A stretch of DNA of 64,000 nucleotides. Source: Corynebacterium sp. ACRPO (GTDB lineage: Bacteria > Actinomycetota > Actinomycetes > Mycobacteriales > Mycobacteriaceae). The stretch covers positions 62,001 through 126,000 of the forward strand of contig NZ_JAKRNE010000006.1 of the NCBI RefSeq assembly GCF_022347205.1, written 5' to 3'. Made by a program: the position numbers and the translations under genes. The notes beneath the pieces were generated by a model, which worked only from the letters and a program-made list of their open reading frames with translations, made no database searches and was not told where the DNA came from. Of the stretch, positions 47,493 through 58,127 are shown piece by piece; within the stretch, counting starts at the first letter, position 1, and each line of letters opens with the position of its first letter.

Positions 47493-49027
47493 CCCTGGTT
47501 GAGCAGGGCGAGGAGATCGCGCTGGACATCGCGGCGGCGCAGCTTGCCCAGCTGGTCGGCGGCGAGCGTCTCCATGGCAAAGAAGCGCTGCGGGACTTTA
47601 TAGCGCGCCACCAACCCGCGGCAATGGTCGCGCAAGGCGGATTCGTCGAGCTGCGCGCCGGGGGCAAGCACCACGCAGGCGGCGACGTGCTCCGAACCAT
47701 CAGAGCGAGGAAGGCCCACGACCGCGGCTTGGGCAATATCAGGATGGGAGGTTAAAGCCTCCTCGACCTCGCCGGGGTAGACATTGAAGCCACCGGTGAT
47801 GATGATTTCCTTGATGCGGCCCACCAACCGGATATGGCCGTCGGGCTCGCGCACGCCCATGTCCCCGGTGCGGAACCAGCCGTCATGGAAGGCAGCGGCG
47901 GTGGCGGGGGCGTCGGCAAGGTAGCCGCTAAAGACTTGCGGGCCGCGGGCGAGGATCTCGCCGGCCTCGCCATCCGGCTGGGTGCGGCTGAGGTCGTGAG
48001 GATAGCCGATGCGCAGCTGCGTATCCGGCAGCGGCAGGCCGATGGTGCCGGCGCGCCGGGTGCCATCGAGGGGATTGATGGTCAGCACGGGAGAGGTCTC
48101 CGTAAGCCCATAGCCTTCCACCAGTATGCCGCCGGTGCGCGCCTCCCATGGCTCGATGATGCGCGAGGGGAGGGAAGCTGCGCCCGAGATGGAGTAGCGT
48201 ACCCCGCCGAGATCCGTGGGCGCGTCAGAGGCGGCGGTGCCTGCGGCCAAGGGAGCGGCCGCCATGGCGCGCTCGTAGATGGTGGGCACGCCCGGCATCC
48301 AGGTGGGGCGGCGGGCGGCAAGCGCCTTGGTCACCGCGTCGGTGTGTGGGGCAGGCAGCAGGATGATCTCGGCCGCGCAGCGCACCGCGAGGAGCACGCT
48401 CATCGTCAGGCCATAGGAATGGAACATGGGCAGCGCGGCCAGAAAGCGCTCGTGGCCAGCGCGCAGCGGGGCCTGGGTTTCCAGCTGCAGGCAGTTGGCC
48501 GCGAGGTTGCCGTGGGTTAAGACCACGCCCTTGGGGCGGGCGGTGGTGCCGGAGGTGTAGAGGATAAGGGCGGCGTCGGTAAGCGCGGCAGGGTGCGGTT
48601 CCACCGGGGCGCCGGTGAGGGGAAGCGGCTTGGTGAGGGAAACGGTAATGGTGGTCTCTACCTGCGCGGACACGGTGGGGGCGATGTCCTCCCAGGCAAT
48701 CGCCACGCGGGCGCCATGGTGGGCGAGCAGCGGGGTGAGCTCGTGCGCGGTATAGCGCGGATTGTGCTCCACCACCACTGCGCCCAGGCGCAGGATGGCG
48801 AAGAATGCCACCACGTGTTGCGGGCAATTGGGCAGCAGGAGCGCCACGCGGTCGCCGGGGCGCACGCCCATCTCGCGTAGGGCACCGGCCGCGGCCGCCA
48901 CCTGGGCGTTGAGCTCGCTATAGGTGAGCGTGTGGCCAGCGAAGTAGGTGGCGGGGCGCTGGGGAAACCTCGCGACGGCGGCCGCGAGGAAATCCGTCAA
49001 GGTAGCGCCATAATGAATATCTGCCAT
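47489..49027 (-). CDS. Acyl-CoA ligase, FadD type (third of a cluster)
   Basis: An AMP-forming ligase of 512 residues with [35 protein letters not shown] and the linker [16 protein letters not shown]. The usual C-terminal catalytic lysine lies near QLGKLRRRD. It is shorter and more divergent than the two paralogues upstream and lacks their extended N-terminus, so it may take a different acid. It lies 11 bases after the second ligase. One near-copy of the 13-base motif (47909) is on its sense strand. Confidence 0.87.
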   Translation of the reverse strand: MADIHYGATLTDFLAAAVARFPQRPATYFAGHTLTYSELNAQVAAAAGALREMGVRPGDRVALLLPNCPQHVVAFFAILRLGAVVVEHNPRYTAHELTPLLAHHGARVAIAWEDIAPTVSAQVETTITVSLTKPLPLTGAPVEPHPAALTDAALILYTSGTTARPKGVVLTHGNLAANCLQLETQAPLRAGHERFLAALPMFHSYGLTMSVLLAVRCAAEIILLPAPHTDAVTKALAARRPTWMPGVPTIYERAMAAAPLAAGTAASDAPTDLGGVRYSISGAASLPSRIIEPWEARTGGILVEGYGLTETSPVLTINPLDGTRRAGTIGLPLPDTQLRIGYPHDLSRTQPDGEAGEILARGPQVFSGYLADAPATAAAFHDGWFRTGDMGVREPDGHIRLVGRIKEIIITGGFNVYPGEVEEALTSHPDIAQAAVVGLPRSDGSEHVAACVVLAPGAQLDESALRDHCRGLVARYKVPQRFFAMETLAADQLGKLRRRDVQRDLLALLNQG

Positions 49028-49038
49028 AGCCGCTAAGT

Positions 49039-50748
49039 TTAGGCCTTTGCCTCCAGCAGCTCGAGTAGGTCCTTGCGCACCTGGTGGCGGCGGATTTTGC
49101 CCAGGTGGTCGCGCGCCAGATCTTCGAAGTGGTAGAAGGTGCGCGGCACCTTATAGCGGGTCAGGCGCTCGCGGCAGAATTCCTTCAAGCCTTCTGGATC
49201 GAGCACGGCGCCATCGCGCAGGGTAACGCAGCCGACGACATCCTCGGAGCCATCCTGGCGCGGGCGGCCCACGGCGGCGACATCCACGACGTCGGGATGC
49301 TGGGCAATCGCCTCTTCCACCTCGGCGGGGTAGACGTTGAAGCCGCCGGTGATGATGATTTCCTTGATGCGGCTGACCAGCTTGATATAGCCATCCGGTT
49401 CCATGAGTGCCATATCACCGGTGCGGAACCAGCCATTGTGGAAGGTCTTTTCGGTAGCGGCGGCATTGCCAGAGTAACCCTGGAAAATCTGCGGGCCGCG
49501 CGCGAGCATCTCGCCCGGTTGGCCATCGGGCTGGGTCTCATCCAGGTTCTCAGGGTTGGCGATGCGCACCTCCGTATCCGGGAAGGGCACGCCCACATAG
49601 CCGGGGCGGTGCTTGCCGTTCATGGGATTGGCTGTAAGAACCGGGGAAGTCTCCGTCATGCCGAAGCCTTCCACCAGCCGGCCGCCGGTCATGGTCTCCC
49701 AGCGCTCCACAATTTCTACGGGCAGCGTGGCGGCGCCGGAGAAAGCATTGCGGATGCCGCTTAAGTCGACGTCCTTTTCTTCCGCCGCGTCCATGATCTT
49801 CTGATACAGCGTGGGCACGCCCGGCAGCCAAGTAGGCGTGCGCTTCTTGACGATGTCCATAATCAGCGGCATCTGCGGGGAGGGGACCAGGATGAGCTCG
49901 GCGCCAAGGTAGATGCTGAAGATACACAGCGTGGTCATGCCGTAGGCGTGGAAGATGGGCAGGGCTGCGAGGAAGCGCTCTTGTTGCTTGCCCATCTGTG
50001 GCACCCAGGCCTTACCTTGGATGGCATTGGCAATGAGGTTGCCGTGTGAGAGGAGCGCACCCTTGGGCTTTCCGGTGGTGCCGGAGGTATAGAGGATGAG
50101 CGCGATATCGTCCTGGGAGATCTCAGGGATATCGAGGGCCGAGCCATCGCCGCCAATGGCCGCGCCGATGAGGGTGGACCACTCCACGGTATTGGGCGCG
50201 GGGCTGGTGAGCTGCTCGCGCTTGGCGGCCAGCGGCGGGATGGGCAGGCGCAGTGCGAGGCGCTTGAGTGGTGGCATGGCATCGACCATATTGACGGAGA
50301 CGATGGTCTCCAGCGGGGTGGTCGAGCGTAGCTTTTCCAGTGTGGAGGCGGTTTTATCCCAGGAGATGACCACGCGCGCGCCGTGGTCATTGAGCAGCCC
50401 TTCCAGCTCCGGGGCGGTATAGAGCGGGTTGTGCTCGACCACGGTGGCGCCAAGCAATTGCACCGCGTAGAAGGCCGCGACGTGCTGGGGGCAGTTAGGC
50501 AGGACGATGGCCACCTTGTCGCCGGGGCGAATGCCAAAAGCCTTGAGTCCGGCCGCAGCGGCGCGCACTTGGGTATCGAGTTCCGCGTAGGTCTGTGTCT
50601 TTCCGAAGAAGTAGGTGGCGGATTTATTGGCATTGACCCGCAGATTATTGCGGTAGTAGTCGACGATGGTTTTATCGCCGTAGTCCAGCGTGTGTGGGGT
50701 CCAATCGCTGTAGTGCTCGAGCCAGGCTCGGGAGGTGGAAGCGGACAC
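49039..50748 (-). CDS. Long-chain fatty-acid-CoA ligase
   Basis: FadD-type ligase, 569 residues: [52 protein letters not shown] and the C-terminal LGKIRRHQ with the catalytic Lys. The GTG start at 50748 has GAAAGG 8 bases before it and matches the paralogue start; the frame continues to 50805. It is very similar to the ligase at 51308-53023 (same WTPHTLDYG-type N-terminus), so it is a tandem paralogue with ogt inserted between. Confidence 0.9.
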   Translation of the reverse strand: MSASTSRAWLEHYSDWTPHTLDYGDKTIVDYYRNNLRVNANKSATYFFGKTQTYAELDTQVRAAAAGLKAFGIRPGDKVAIVLPNCPQHVAAFYAVQLLGATVVEHNPLYTAPELEGLLNDHGARVVISWDKTASTLEKLRSTTPLETIVSVNMVDAMPPLKRLALRLPIPPLAAKREQLTSPAPNTVEWSTLIGAAIGGDGSALDIPEISQDDIALILYTSGTTGKPKGALLSHGNLIANAIQGKAWVPQMGKQQERFLAALPIFHAYGMTTLCIFSIYLGAELILVPSPQMPLIMDIVKKRTPTWLPGVPTLYQKIMDAAEEKDVDLSGIRNAFSGAATLPVEIVERWETMTGGRLVEGFGMTETSPVLTANPMNGKHRPGYVGVPFPDTEVRIANPENLDETQPDGQPGEMLARGPQIFQGYSGNAAATEKTFHNGWFRTGDMALMEPDGYIKLVSRIKEIIITGGFNVYPAEVEEAIAQHPDVVDVAAVGRPRQDGSEDVVGCVTLRDGAVLDPEGLKEFCRERLTRYKVPRTFYHFEDLARDHLGKIRRHQVRKDLLELLEAKA

Positions 50749-50820
50749 GCGGAAAACCTTTCGTTTGGCTACAAAAACTATTTCTGAGGGGATAGCATAT
50801 CCCAAACATGAGGAATCCCT

Positions 50821-51306
50821 CTAGTTTTCTTCCAGTGTCAGCAAAAAACGTTTGGCTTCCAGACCACCCGCATAGCCGCCGAGCCCGCCATCGCTGCGCA
50901 GCACACGGTGGCATGGCCGCACGATGAGCAGGGGATTGGCGCCGCACGCACTGCCCACGGCCCGCGTCGCGCCGGGCCGGCCCAGCAGCTTGGCGACGTC
51001 GCGGTAGGTGACCGTCTCCCCATAGCCAATCTCTGCCAGCCGCGCATGCACTGCGGCGCGAAAGTCGGTCGTCGCAGGCGGGTCGAGGGGCAACTCGAAG
51101 GCGCGGCGCTGTCCGGCGAAATACTCCGCGAGCTGTGCCTGGGCGGCGTCGAGCACGTCCGCGCTGCGCTTTTCGACGCCCCCTTCTTCCACACCGCCCA
51201 CCGCTTCCTGTGGAGTGCTGGCCGCGGTGAATTCGATGCGGGAAAGCCCCCGCGGGCTCGCCTGCAAGCGCAGGGGTCCGAGGGGGCTATCGATGAGGCG
51301 GAACAT
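50821..51306 (-). CDS. ogt: Methylated-DNA-protein-cysteine methyltransferase
   Basis: Suicide repair protein that removes alkyl groups from O6-guanine. It has 161 residues with the acceptor Cys132 in IVRPCHRV, the preceding GATRAVGSACGANP helix-turn-helix wing and GYGETVTYRDVA. It sits between two acyl-CoA ligase genes on the same strand, 2 bases from the upstream one, so it is probably co-transcribed with it by chance of position. Confidence 0.94.
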   Translation of the reverse strand: MFRLIDSPLGPLRLQASPRGLSRIEFTAASTPQEAVGGVEEGGVEKRSADVLDAAQAQLAEYFAGQRRAFELPLDPPATTDFRAAVHARLAEIGYGETVTYRDVAKLLGRPGATRAVGSACGANPLLIVRPCHRVLRSDGGLGGYAGGLEAKRFLLTLEEN

Positions 51307-51307
51307 G

Positions 51308-53023
51308 TTAATTCTGTTCGGCCTCGAGGCGGCGGATGAGGTCTGCCTGGACCTCGCGGCGGCGGATCTTGCCCATCTGGTCCTTGGCTAGCTCCTCAAA
51401 ATGGTAGAAGGTGCGCGGGACCTTGTAGCGGGTCAGGCGCTCGCGGCAGTAGTCCTTGAGTCCCTCCGGATCCAAGGCGGCGCCATCGGCGAGGTCGAGG
51501 CAGGCCACGACGTCCTCGGAGCCGTCCTCGCGCGGGCGGCCGACCACGGCGACGTCATCAATGCTCGGGTGCTCGCGCAGGATTTCTTCCACCTCGCCGG
51601 GGTAGACGTTGAAGCCGCCGGTGATGATGATTTCCTTGATGCGGCTGACCAGGCGGATGAAGCCGTCTTCTTCCATGACGCCCATGTCACCGGTGCGGAA
51701 CCACTCACCGTGGAAGGCGGCCCCGGTGGCTTCCTCATTGTTGAGGTAGCCCTTGAAGATCTGCGGGCCGCGGGCCAGCACCTCGCCTTCGACGCCGTCC
51801 GGCTGGGTCTCGTCCAGATTATCCGGGTTGGCAATGCGCACCTGGGTATCCGGGAACGGAATGCCCACGTAGCCCGGGCGGCGGTCGGTGCTCATGGGGT
51901 TGCCCACAATAATCGGCGAGCACTCCGTGAGGCCATAGCCCTCCACCAAGAGGCCGCCGGTGTAGTTCTCCCACTTGTTGACCGTGTCCGAAGGCAGGGT
52001 AGACGCGCCGGAGAAGGCTGCGCGCACACCCTTGATGGGGATTTCCTGATCCTCGGCGGCCTTCACGATGCGCTCGTAGAGCGTCGGCACGCCCGGTACC
52101 CAGGTCGGGGTGTGCTTCTTCATCAACTGCATGATGAGCGACATATCTGGCTTTGGCAGGATGACTAGCTCGCCGCCGATAAACTGCGCCAAGGTCACGT
52201 TCATGGTCAGGCCATAAGCGTGGAAGAAGGGGAGGGCTGCCAGCATGCGCTCCGGCTTATCGCCCAAACCTGGTACCCACGCCTTGCCCTGCATCAGGTT
52301 AGAAAACAGGTTGCCGTGCGAGAGCATGGCGCCCTTCGGGGCGCCGGTGGTGCCAGAGGTGTACATAATCAGCGCGATGGTGTCCTTGTCCACGTCCTCC
52401 GGCGTGGTGATATCGCTACCATCGCCGCCGATGGCGTTGCCTACCAAGGTCTCCCACGGCACAGTATTTGGCGCCGGGGACGAGAGCTGCTCGCGCTTGG
52501 ACTTCAGCGGCGGGATGGGCAGGCGCAGGGCGGCGCGCTGCAGGGTGGGCATGGCGTTGATCATGTTGATGGACACGACCGTTTCCAGATTGGTGGTCGC
52601 GCGCAGCTTCTCCAGGGTGGGCGCGGCCTTATCCCAGGCGATGGCGATGCGCGCGCCGTGATCCTGAAAGAGCCCCTCCAGCTCGTGGGCGGTGTAGAGC
52701 GGGTTGTGCAGCACCACCTGGGCGCCCAGCTTCAAGATGGCGTAGAACGCCGCGATGTACTGCGGCGAGTTTGGTGCCACGATGGCTACGCGGTCACCGG
52801 GGCGCACACCGAAGGCCTTCAGGCCAGCGGCCGCAGCGCGAACCTGCCGGTCCAGCTCCGCATACGTTTGGGTGCGCCCGAAGAAGTAGGTGGCCGGCTT
52901 ATCGCCGTTGACCTCAAGATTATTGTCGTAAATGTCCAGCAGCGTGGTCTCGCCATACTCGAGGTGGTGCGGTGTCCATTCCGGGTAGTACTGGAGCCAA
53001 GCCTGTGATTCGTATGCGGACAA
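51308..53023 (-). CDS. Long-chain fatty-acid-CoA ligase (first of three)
   Basis: FadD-type ligase, 571 residues: [52 protein letters not shown] and the catalytic Lys in MGKIRRRE. The start is TTG at 53023 ([14 protein letters not shown]) with GAAAGG 7 bases before it. The open frame continues to 53275, but that part is antisense to mshA and unlike the family. It is divergent from mshA across 66 bases. It is probably involved in fatty-acid activation for phospholipid or mycolate lipids. Confidence 0.9.
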   Translation of the reverse strand: MSAYESQAWLQYYPEWTPHHLEYGETTLLDIYDNNLEVNGDKPATYFFGRTQTYAELDRQVRAAAAGLKAFGVRPGDRVAIVAPNSPQYIAAFYAILKLGAQVVLHNPLYTAHELEGLFQDHGARIAIAWDKAAPTLEKLRATTNLETVVSINMINAMPTLQRAALRLPIPPLKSKREQLSSPAPNTVPWETLVGNAIGGDGSDITTPEDVDKDTIALIMYTSGTTGAPKGAMLSHGNLFSNLMQGKAWVPGLGDKPERMLAALPFFHAYGLTMNVTLAQFIGGELVILPKPDMSLIMQLMKKHTPTWVPGVPTLYERIVKAAEDQEIPIKGVRAAFSGASTLPSDTVNKWENYTGGLLVEGYGLTECSPIIVGNPMSTDRRPGYVGIPFPDTQVRIANPDNLDETQPDGVEGEVLARGPQIFKGYLNNEEATGAAFHGEWFRTGDMGVMEEDGFIRLVSRIKEIIITGGFNVYPGEVEEILREHPSIDDVAVVGRPREDGSEDVVACLDLADGAALDPEGLKDYCRERLTRYKVPRTFYHFEELAKDQMGKIRRREVQADLIRRLEAEQN

Positions 53024-53075
53024 AACTTTACCTTTCGGTGGCGTAGGTTTCTGGCAGGGGCCAGTATAGCGCCGG

Positions 53076-53081
53076 TAGAAT
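53076..53081 (+). promoter_or_regulatory. -10 box (TAGAAT) for leaderless mshA
   Basis: TAGAAT is close to the TATAAT consensus and ends 8 bases before the ATG at 53090; no ribosome site is present. Confidence 0.5.
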
Positions 53082-53089
53082 TGAGCGCC

Positions 53090-54355
53090 ATGCGCATCGC
53101 CATGATCTCTATGCATACCTCGCCGATTGAACAGCCCGGCTCGGGGGATGCCGGCGGCATGAACGTCTACGTCCTCAATAGTGCGCGCCAACTGGCTCGC
53201 CGGGGAATAGAGGTGGACGTCTACACTCGCGCCACCCGGCCTAGCCACGGCGAAATCATTGAGGTTGAACCCCACCTGCGCGTCATTAATATCGTCGCCG
53301 GGCCGTACGAGGGCCTAGATAAAGAGGATCTGCCGACCCAGTTGGCCGCTTTCGCGGGCGGCATGGTGCAATTTGCCAAATGGCAGGGCAAGAAATATGA
53401 CCTTATTCACTCGCACTACTGGCTCTCCGGACAGGTGGGCTGGCTGCTACGGGATCTCTGGGGCATCCCGCTCATCCACACGGCCCATACCCTCGCCGCG
53501 GTGAAGAACGCCTCCCGGACCGCGGATGACACCTTGGAGTCCGAGGCTCGCCGCATCTGCGAGCAGCAGCTGGTAGATAATGCGGACCTGCTCGTGGTTA
53601 ATACCGAGCAAGAAGCCCGCGACTTGGCCGAGCACTACGACGCCGAGTGCGACATCATTCGCGTGGTCTCGCCCGGCGCCGACGTCGAGCTATTTACCCC
53701 AGGCACGGACCGCAATACCGAGCGCTCCCGCCGCGAGCTGGGCATTCCACTGCACACCAAGGTGGTGGCCTTTGTGGGGCGCCTGCAAAAATTCAAGGGC
53801 CCAGAGGTCCTCATTCGTGCCACGGCCGAGCTCTTCCGCCGCGAACCGACCCGCAACCTGCGCGTGGTCATTTGTGGCGGACCATCGGGGGCTAATACGG
53901 CGCCGGAGGCCTATAGGGAATTGGCTCGTGAGTTGGGCGTCGATAAGCGCGTGCGCTTTTTGGGCGCCCGCCCGCCAGAGGAGCTGGTAGGGGTCTACCG
54001 CGCGGCCGATATCGTAGCGGTGCCTAGCTATAACGAGTCCTTCGGCCTAGTGTCGCTGGAGGCCCAGGCCTCGGGCACGCCGGTGGTAGCCGCGGCCGTT
54101 GGCGGGCTGCCCATCGCCGTGGCCGAAGGGGAGACCGGCCTGCTGGTGCACTCGCATGACCCGTCCGACTGGGCCGATGCTTTGGCCCGCCTGCTTGACG
54201 ACGACCCCATGCGCATCGCCATGGGCGAAGCCGCCGTCGCCCACGCCGCGCGCTTTAGCTGGGCCAGCTCCGCCGCCGCGCTCGCAGAAATTTATGACGA
54301 GGCCAGCCGCATCGAGGTCCCGGATTGCCATCAACGGCGGGCGATTGGGGATTAA
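53090..54355 (+). CDS. mshA: D-inositol-3-phosphate glycosyltransferase (mycothiol synthesis)
   Basis: GT4 enzyme that joins GlcNAc from UDP-GlcNAc to inositol-3-phosphate, the first mycothiol step; 421 residues. Features are the N-terminal [23 protein letters not shown] loop, seen in part as GDAGGMNVY, then [15 protein letters not shown], the catalytic His in [11 protein letters not shown], the phosphate-binding [15 protein letters not shown] and the nucleotide Glu motif [15 protein letters not shown]. It fits with the mycothiol-dependent dehydrogenase in this window. The ATG at 53090 is chosen over the TTG at 53081, which overlaps the -10 box. Confidence 0.96.
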   Translation: MRIAMISMHTSPIEQPGSGDAGGMNVYVLNSARQLARRGIEVDVYTRATRPSHGEIIEVEPHLRVINIVAGPYEGLDKEDLPTQLAAFAGGMVQFAKWQGKKYDLIHSHYWLSGQVGWLLRDLWGIPLIHTAHTLAAVKNASRTADDTLESEARRICEQQLVDNADLLVVNTEQEARDLAEHYDAECDIIRVVSPGADVELFTPGTDRNTERSRRELGIPLHTKVVAFVGRLQKFKGPEVLIRATAELFRREPTRNLRVVICGGPSGANTAPEAYRELARELGVDKRVRFLGARPPEELVGVYRAADIVAVPSYNESFGLVSLEAQASGTPVVAAAVGGLPIAVAEGETGLLVHSHDPSDWADALARLLDDDPMRIAMGEAAVAHAARFSWASSAAALAEIYDEASRIEVPDCHQRRAIGD

Positions 54356-54394
54356 ACCCTGACGCCGGTAATAATTTCGTGGCATGCTGGAGGC

Positions 54395-55141
54395 ATGACT
54401 AACGGAAAACTGATTCTTCTTCGCCATGGCCAATCCAAGTGGAACGAGTCCAACCAGTTCACTGGCTGGGTCGATGTAGATCTGACCGAAAAGGGCGAGG
54501 CGGAAGCCAAGCGCGGCGGTGAGCTGCTCGCGCAGGCAGGCGTTCTGCCCGATGTCCTCTATACCTCTCTTCTACGCCGTGCTATCCGCACCGCAAACAT
54601 CGCACTCAACGCCGCCGACCGCCACTGGATTCCAGTGGTGCGCGACTGGCGCCTCAACGAGCGCCACTACGGCGCCCTCCAAGGGCTGAACAAGGCCGAG
54701 ACCAAGGAAGAATACGGTGAGGAAAAGTTCATGGCATGGCGCCGCTCCTATGACACGCGCCCGCCGGAGCTGGCCGATGACTCCGAGTACTCCCAGACCA
54801 ATGACCCGCGCTACGCAGACCTGGAAAAGGTCCCGCAGACCGAGTGCCTGAAGGACGTCGTCGCCCGCTTCGTTCCGTACTTCGAGGAGGAAATCCTCCC
54901 ACGCGCCAAGAAGGGCGAGACCGTGCTCATCGCCGCACACGGCAACTCCCTGCGCGCATTGGTCAAGCACCTGGACAATATCTCCGATGATGATATTGCC
55001 GGCCTGAATATTCCGACCGGCATCCCGCTGGTGTATGAGATCACCGAGGATGGCTCCGTAGTAAACCCAGGTGGCACCTACCTGGATCCGGAAGCCGCCG
55101 CTGCCGGTGCCGCCGCCGTTGCTGCGCAGGGCGGTAAGTAA
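54395..55141 (+). CDS. gpmA: 2,3-bisphosphoglycerate-dependent phosphoglycerate mutase
   Basis: Glycolytic enzyme, 248 residues. The phosphohistidine is in [13 protein letters not shown] at about residue 10. Also present are the substrate motif [30 protein letters not shown] and the second catalytic His in [16 protein letters not shown]. It lies between mshA and senX3 as in mycobacteria (Rv0486-Rv0489-Rv0490). Confidence 0.96.
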   Translation: MTNGKLILLRHGQSKWNESNQFTGWVDVDLTEKGEAEAKRGGELLAQAGVLPDVLYTSLLRRAIRTANIALNAADRHWIPVVRDWRLNERHYGALQGLNKAETKEEYGEEKFMAWRRSYDTRPPELADDSEYSQTNDPRYADLEKVPQTECLKDVVARFVPYFEEEILPRAKKGETVLIAAHGNSLRALVKHLDNISDDDIAGLNIPTGIPLVYEITEDGSVVNPGGTYLDPEAAAAGAAAVAAQGGK

Positions 55142-55204
55142 GAAACTGCGCCACAGTCCCCGGGGAGTATTCCCTGGGGACTTTGTGGTGGATAGGGTAG
55201 ACAC

Positions 55205-56467
55205 GTGGAATTGATTCTTTCCTTTGCCGCCGGCGTGGTGGCCTGCGGGTTGGCGCTGCCGGTGATTTCTTGGCTGCGCGGGCGCATTGCGCGCTACCGC
55301 CAAGCCACCGATGCCGAGGCCAACCAGGTCACGACGGTCAGCCAGGTGCTGCACTTGGCCGTGCAGGGCTCGCCGACGGCCCTGGCGGTGCTGGATCGCA
55401 GTCAAGAAATCGTCATGTCCAATCCGGCAGCCCACGAGATGTCCCTGGTGCATGATCGCGCCGTGAACCCGGACGTGTGGCAGACCGCGCAGGAGGTCTT
55501 CGAGGACAAGGAGACCCGCACCGTCGACTTGGCCATTCCCAAGCGCCGCACGGGCCACCGCGTCACCCAGTTCAAGGCGGTCATTAAGCCGCTCACGCTT
55601 AATGACGGCCGCTTTGTCATCATCTACGGCACCGATGAGAGCGAAAACGTCCGCATGGAATCCGCCCGCCGCGACTTCGTGGCAAACGTCTCCCACGAAC
55701 TCAAGACCCCCGTCGGCGGCATTGCCTTGCTGGCCGAGGCCCTGCTCCAAGATCCCGGTGACCAGGAAACCGTGGAGTACTTTGGCAACAAGGTCTACAA
55801 GGAAGCCAACCGCATGGCCGATATGGTCAGCGAGCTTATTTCCTTGTCCAAGCTGCAAGGCGCCGAGGCGCTGCCGGAGATGGAACCGTTGGCCGTCGAT
55901 GACCTCATCGAGGAAGCGCTCTCGCGCAACCAACTGGCTGCGGAGGCCCGTTCCATCGAGCTCAACCGGGGCGCCTCCGTCGGCGTGCAGGTTAAAGGAG
56001 ATAGGTCCCTGCTGGTTACCGCACTATCTAACCTCATCTCCAACGCGATTAACTATTCGCCGGAGAAGATGCCGGTATCGGTCTCCCAGAAAGTCGTGGA
56101 CGGTGGGGTCGTGCTCATCCGCGTCACCGACCGCGGCATCGGTATCGCACCGGATGATCAAAAGCGCGTCTTCGAGCGCTTCTTCCGCGTAGACCAAGCC
56201 CGGTCGCGGCAGACCGGAGGCACTGGCCTAGGATTAGCAATTGTTAAACACGTGGTGGCCAACCATGGCGGCAACATCAAACTGTGGTCCCGGCCCGGTA
56301 CGGGTTCTACATTCACCATTGAGTTGCCTATCTACAGGGAAGAAAAGCCAGCGCAGGATGCTGGCATGAAGGATAATGAGAAAAGGGATGCCGTCACTGC
56401 GGCGGCGCCTGGGCTCCCGCGTGCAGTAGCACGCGTTGCAGCACGTCGAAAGGATAAAGCACAATGA
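55205..56467 (+). CDS. senX3: Sensor histidine kinase of the phosphate-limitation system
   Basis: A 420-residue sensor kinase. It has one or two N-terminal membrane helices (residues 1-20), a PAS-like domain (about 45-150), the H-box FVANVSHELKTPVGG with the phosphorylated His, and ATPase boxes NLISNAINYSP, DRGIGIAPDDQKRVFERFF and GTGLGLAIVKH. The GTG at 55205 has a TAGGGT box 6 bases upstream, a likely leaderless start. It overlaps regX3 by ATGA. It controls the response to low phosphate together with RegX3 in mycobacteria. Confidence 0.95.
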   Translation: MELILSFAAGVVACGLALPVISWLRGRIARYRQATDAEANQVTTVSQVLHLAVQGSPTALAVLDRSQEIVMSNPAAHEMSLVHDRAVNPDVWQTAQEVFEDKETRTVDLAIPKRRTGHRVTQFKAVIKPLTLNDGRFVIIYGTDESENVRMESARRDFVANVSHELKTPVGGIALLAEALLQDPGDQETVEYFGNKVYKEANRMADMVSELISLSKLQGAEALPEMEPLAVDDLIEEALSRNQLAAEARSIELNRGASVGVQVKGDRSLLVTALSNLISNAINYSPEKMPVSVSQKVVDGGVVLIRVTDRGIGIAPDDQKRVFERFFRVDQARSRQTGGTGLGLAIVKHVVANHGGNIKLWSRPGTGSTFTIELPIYREEKPAQDAGMKDNEKRDAVTAAAPGLPRAVARVAARRKDKAQ

Positions 56468-57171
56468 CCACCATCCTCATCGTTGAAGATGAAGAGTCGC
56501 TGGCAGATCCGCTGGCATTCCTTCTCCGCAAGGAGGGCTTCGAGCCGATCATCGCGCACGATGGCCCCACCGCGCTGGAAAAGTTTGCCGCTAACGACAT
56601 CGATATCGTCCTTCTAGACCTTATGCTGCCCGGCATGTCCGGCACCGAGGTATGCAAGCAGCTGCGCACCTCTTCTTCCGTGCCGGTCATCATGGTGACC
56701 GCGCGCGATTCCGAGATCGACAAGGTCGTCGGCCTCGAGCTGGGCGCCGATGATTACGTGACCAAGCCTTATTCCTCCCGCGAGCTCATCGCGCGCATCC
56801 GCGCGGTCCTGCGCCGCGGCCACGATTCCGGCGCCGGTGCCGATACCGAGGCGGAGGAAGAAGTAGCCGAGCAGATCCTCGAGGGCGGCCGCGTCAAGAT
56901 GGACGTGGAACGCCACACCGTTACCGTCGCGGATGAGCCGGTATCCATGCCTCTTAAGGAGTTTGACCTCCTGGAGTACCTGCTGCGCAACGCTGGCCGC
57001 GTACTTACCCGCGGCCAGCTCATTGACCGTATCTGGGGCGCCGATTATGTTGGCGACACCAAGACGCTCGATGTTCACGTCAAGCGCCTGCGCTCCAAGA
57101 TCGAGGAGCAGCCCTCCCGCCCGAAGCACCTGGTTACGGTGCGCGGCCTGGGCTATAAATTTGAGCTCTAG
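56464..57171 (+). CDS. regX3: Response regulator RegX3 (OmpR/PhoB family)
   Basis: A 235-residue regulator. The receiver phosphorylation site is Asp52 in [10 protein letters not shown], with acidic residues in VEDEE, the Thr in MVTARD and the Lys in [11 protein letters not shown]. The C-terminal winged helix ([15 protein letters not shown], then [11 protein letters not shown]) recognises phosphate-type boxes. It is coupled to senX3. Its stop overlaps the convergent hypothetical gene by 4 bases. Confidence 0.96.
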   Translation: MTTILIVEDEESLADPLAFLLRKEGFEPIIAHDGPTALEKFAANDIDIVLLDLMLPGMSGTEVCKQLRTSSSVPVIMVTARDSEIDKVVGLELGADDYVTKPYSSRELIARIRAVLRRGHDSGAGADTEAEEEVAEQILEGGRVKMDVERHTVTVADEPVSMPLKEFDLLEYLLRNAGRVLTRGQLIDRIWGADYVGDTKTLDVHVKRLRSKIEEQPSRPKHLVTVRGLGYKFEL

Positions 57172-58094
57172 CTCTCCGACTGCTGGCTTCCTGCCTGTAG
57201 GCTCCCGGCTTTCACGCTGGCCGGGTGCTGCGTGAGCTGGACGCCGTGCTCGGACGCCGCGGCGCGCGCCTTGCAGTGCGCGGCCAAAATCTCATAGGAC
57301 TCCCGCCCCATGAGCGCTACCAGCTCGTCTTCGTGCGATTGCCATATCGGCAGCGGGTTAGCGTGGCAGGCGGCATCGGCCGAGCAATACCAATCAAAGT
57401 CTTCGCCGCCATTGCCCCAACCGCGACGGTCATACTCGCCAATCTGGGTGCGCAAAATCTCCTGCCCATCTGGGCGCTCTTCATAATCCTCGTAGCGGCG
57501 CAGCGGCAATTGCCAGCACACCTCGGGTTTTACCACCGTGAGTTCCTCCCCGGCATCGACAGCCCACTGGTGCAGTGCGCAGCCCGTACCCGTTGTCCAG
57601 CCGGCGCGGTTGGCAAAAATGCACGCACCATCCACAATAGGGGTCTTCAGCGCTGGTTCCGGTTCGCCGTCCTCGCCGTCGAGCTCGTCCCATTCCAGCC
57701 ATGGCTCCAACTCGTCCGTAGCGTCCTGCGCGAGGAACTCATCTACCCCCGCTGGGCGCAGCTGCCAATACTTGGCGGGCATGCGCGAGACGGCGTCGTA
57801 AAGCTGGTCGCGGTCTTCCTCATCGGTCATATAGGCGCCATGCACGCAGCAGCCCACCTCGGGCTGGCTCTTATCGATGCCCCGGCATGCCGACGTTCCA
57901 AATTGGCAGCTGTAGTGCGATTCCACCCATGTCAGGTCGATGGAAAAGACGTGGTGTGGGTCGTTCGGGTTGGTAAATTCAAACCACTCCCGCGGGAAAT
58001 CGGGGGCCTCTTCGCGGCCCGCTCTTATCGACGCCGCCGCGGGCGAGCTCGCGGGAAAACCTAGGTATACCGTGTCAGATTTTGGGCGATTCAC
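57168..58094 (-). CDS. Conserved Cys-rich protein of the Rv0495c family
   Basis: A 308-residue soluble protein with no known function, conserved next to senX3-regX3 and ppx in mycolate-containing actinobacteria. It has many cysteines in spaced groups ([60 protein letters not shown]) that suggest metal or Fe-S binding. The N-terminus starts [16 protein letters not shown]. It is convergent with regX3 and divergent from ppx. Confidence 0.75.
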   Translation of the reverse strand: MNRPKSDTVYLGFPASSPAAASIRAGREEAPDFPREWFEFTNPNDPHHVFSIDLTWVESHYSCQFGTSACRGIDKSQPEVGCCVHGAYMTDEEDRDQLYDAVSRMPAKYWQLRPAGVDEFLAQDATDELEPWLEWDELDGEDGEPEPALKTPIVDGACIFANRAGWTTGTGCALHQWAVDAGEELTVVKPEVCWQLPLRRYEDYEERPDGQEILRTQIGEYDRRGWGNGGEDFDWYCSADAACHANPLPIWQSHEDELVALMGRESYEILAAHCKARAAASEHGVQLTQHPASVKAGSLQAGSQQSES

Positions 58095-58115
58095 ACCTAA
58101 CCACGGTAGACCTAC

Positions 58116-58121
58116 TACGCT
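58116..58121 (+). promoter_or_regulatory. Candidate -10 box (TACGCT) for leaderless ppx
   Basis: TACGCT ends 6 bases before the GTG at 58128; no ribosome site is visible. Confidence 0.45.
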
Positions 58122-58127
58122 ATTAGT

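Noticed and set aside
53024-53275. N-terminal extension of the first FadD ligase
   Set aside because: It is antisense to the 5' end of mshA; a TTG start with a good ribosome site exists at 53023 and matches the paralogue.
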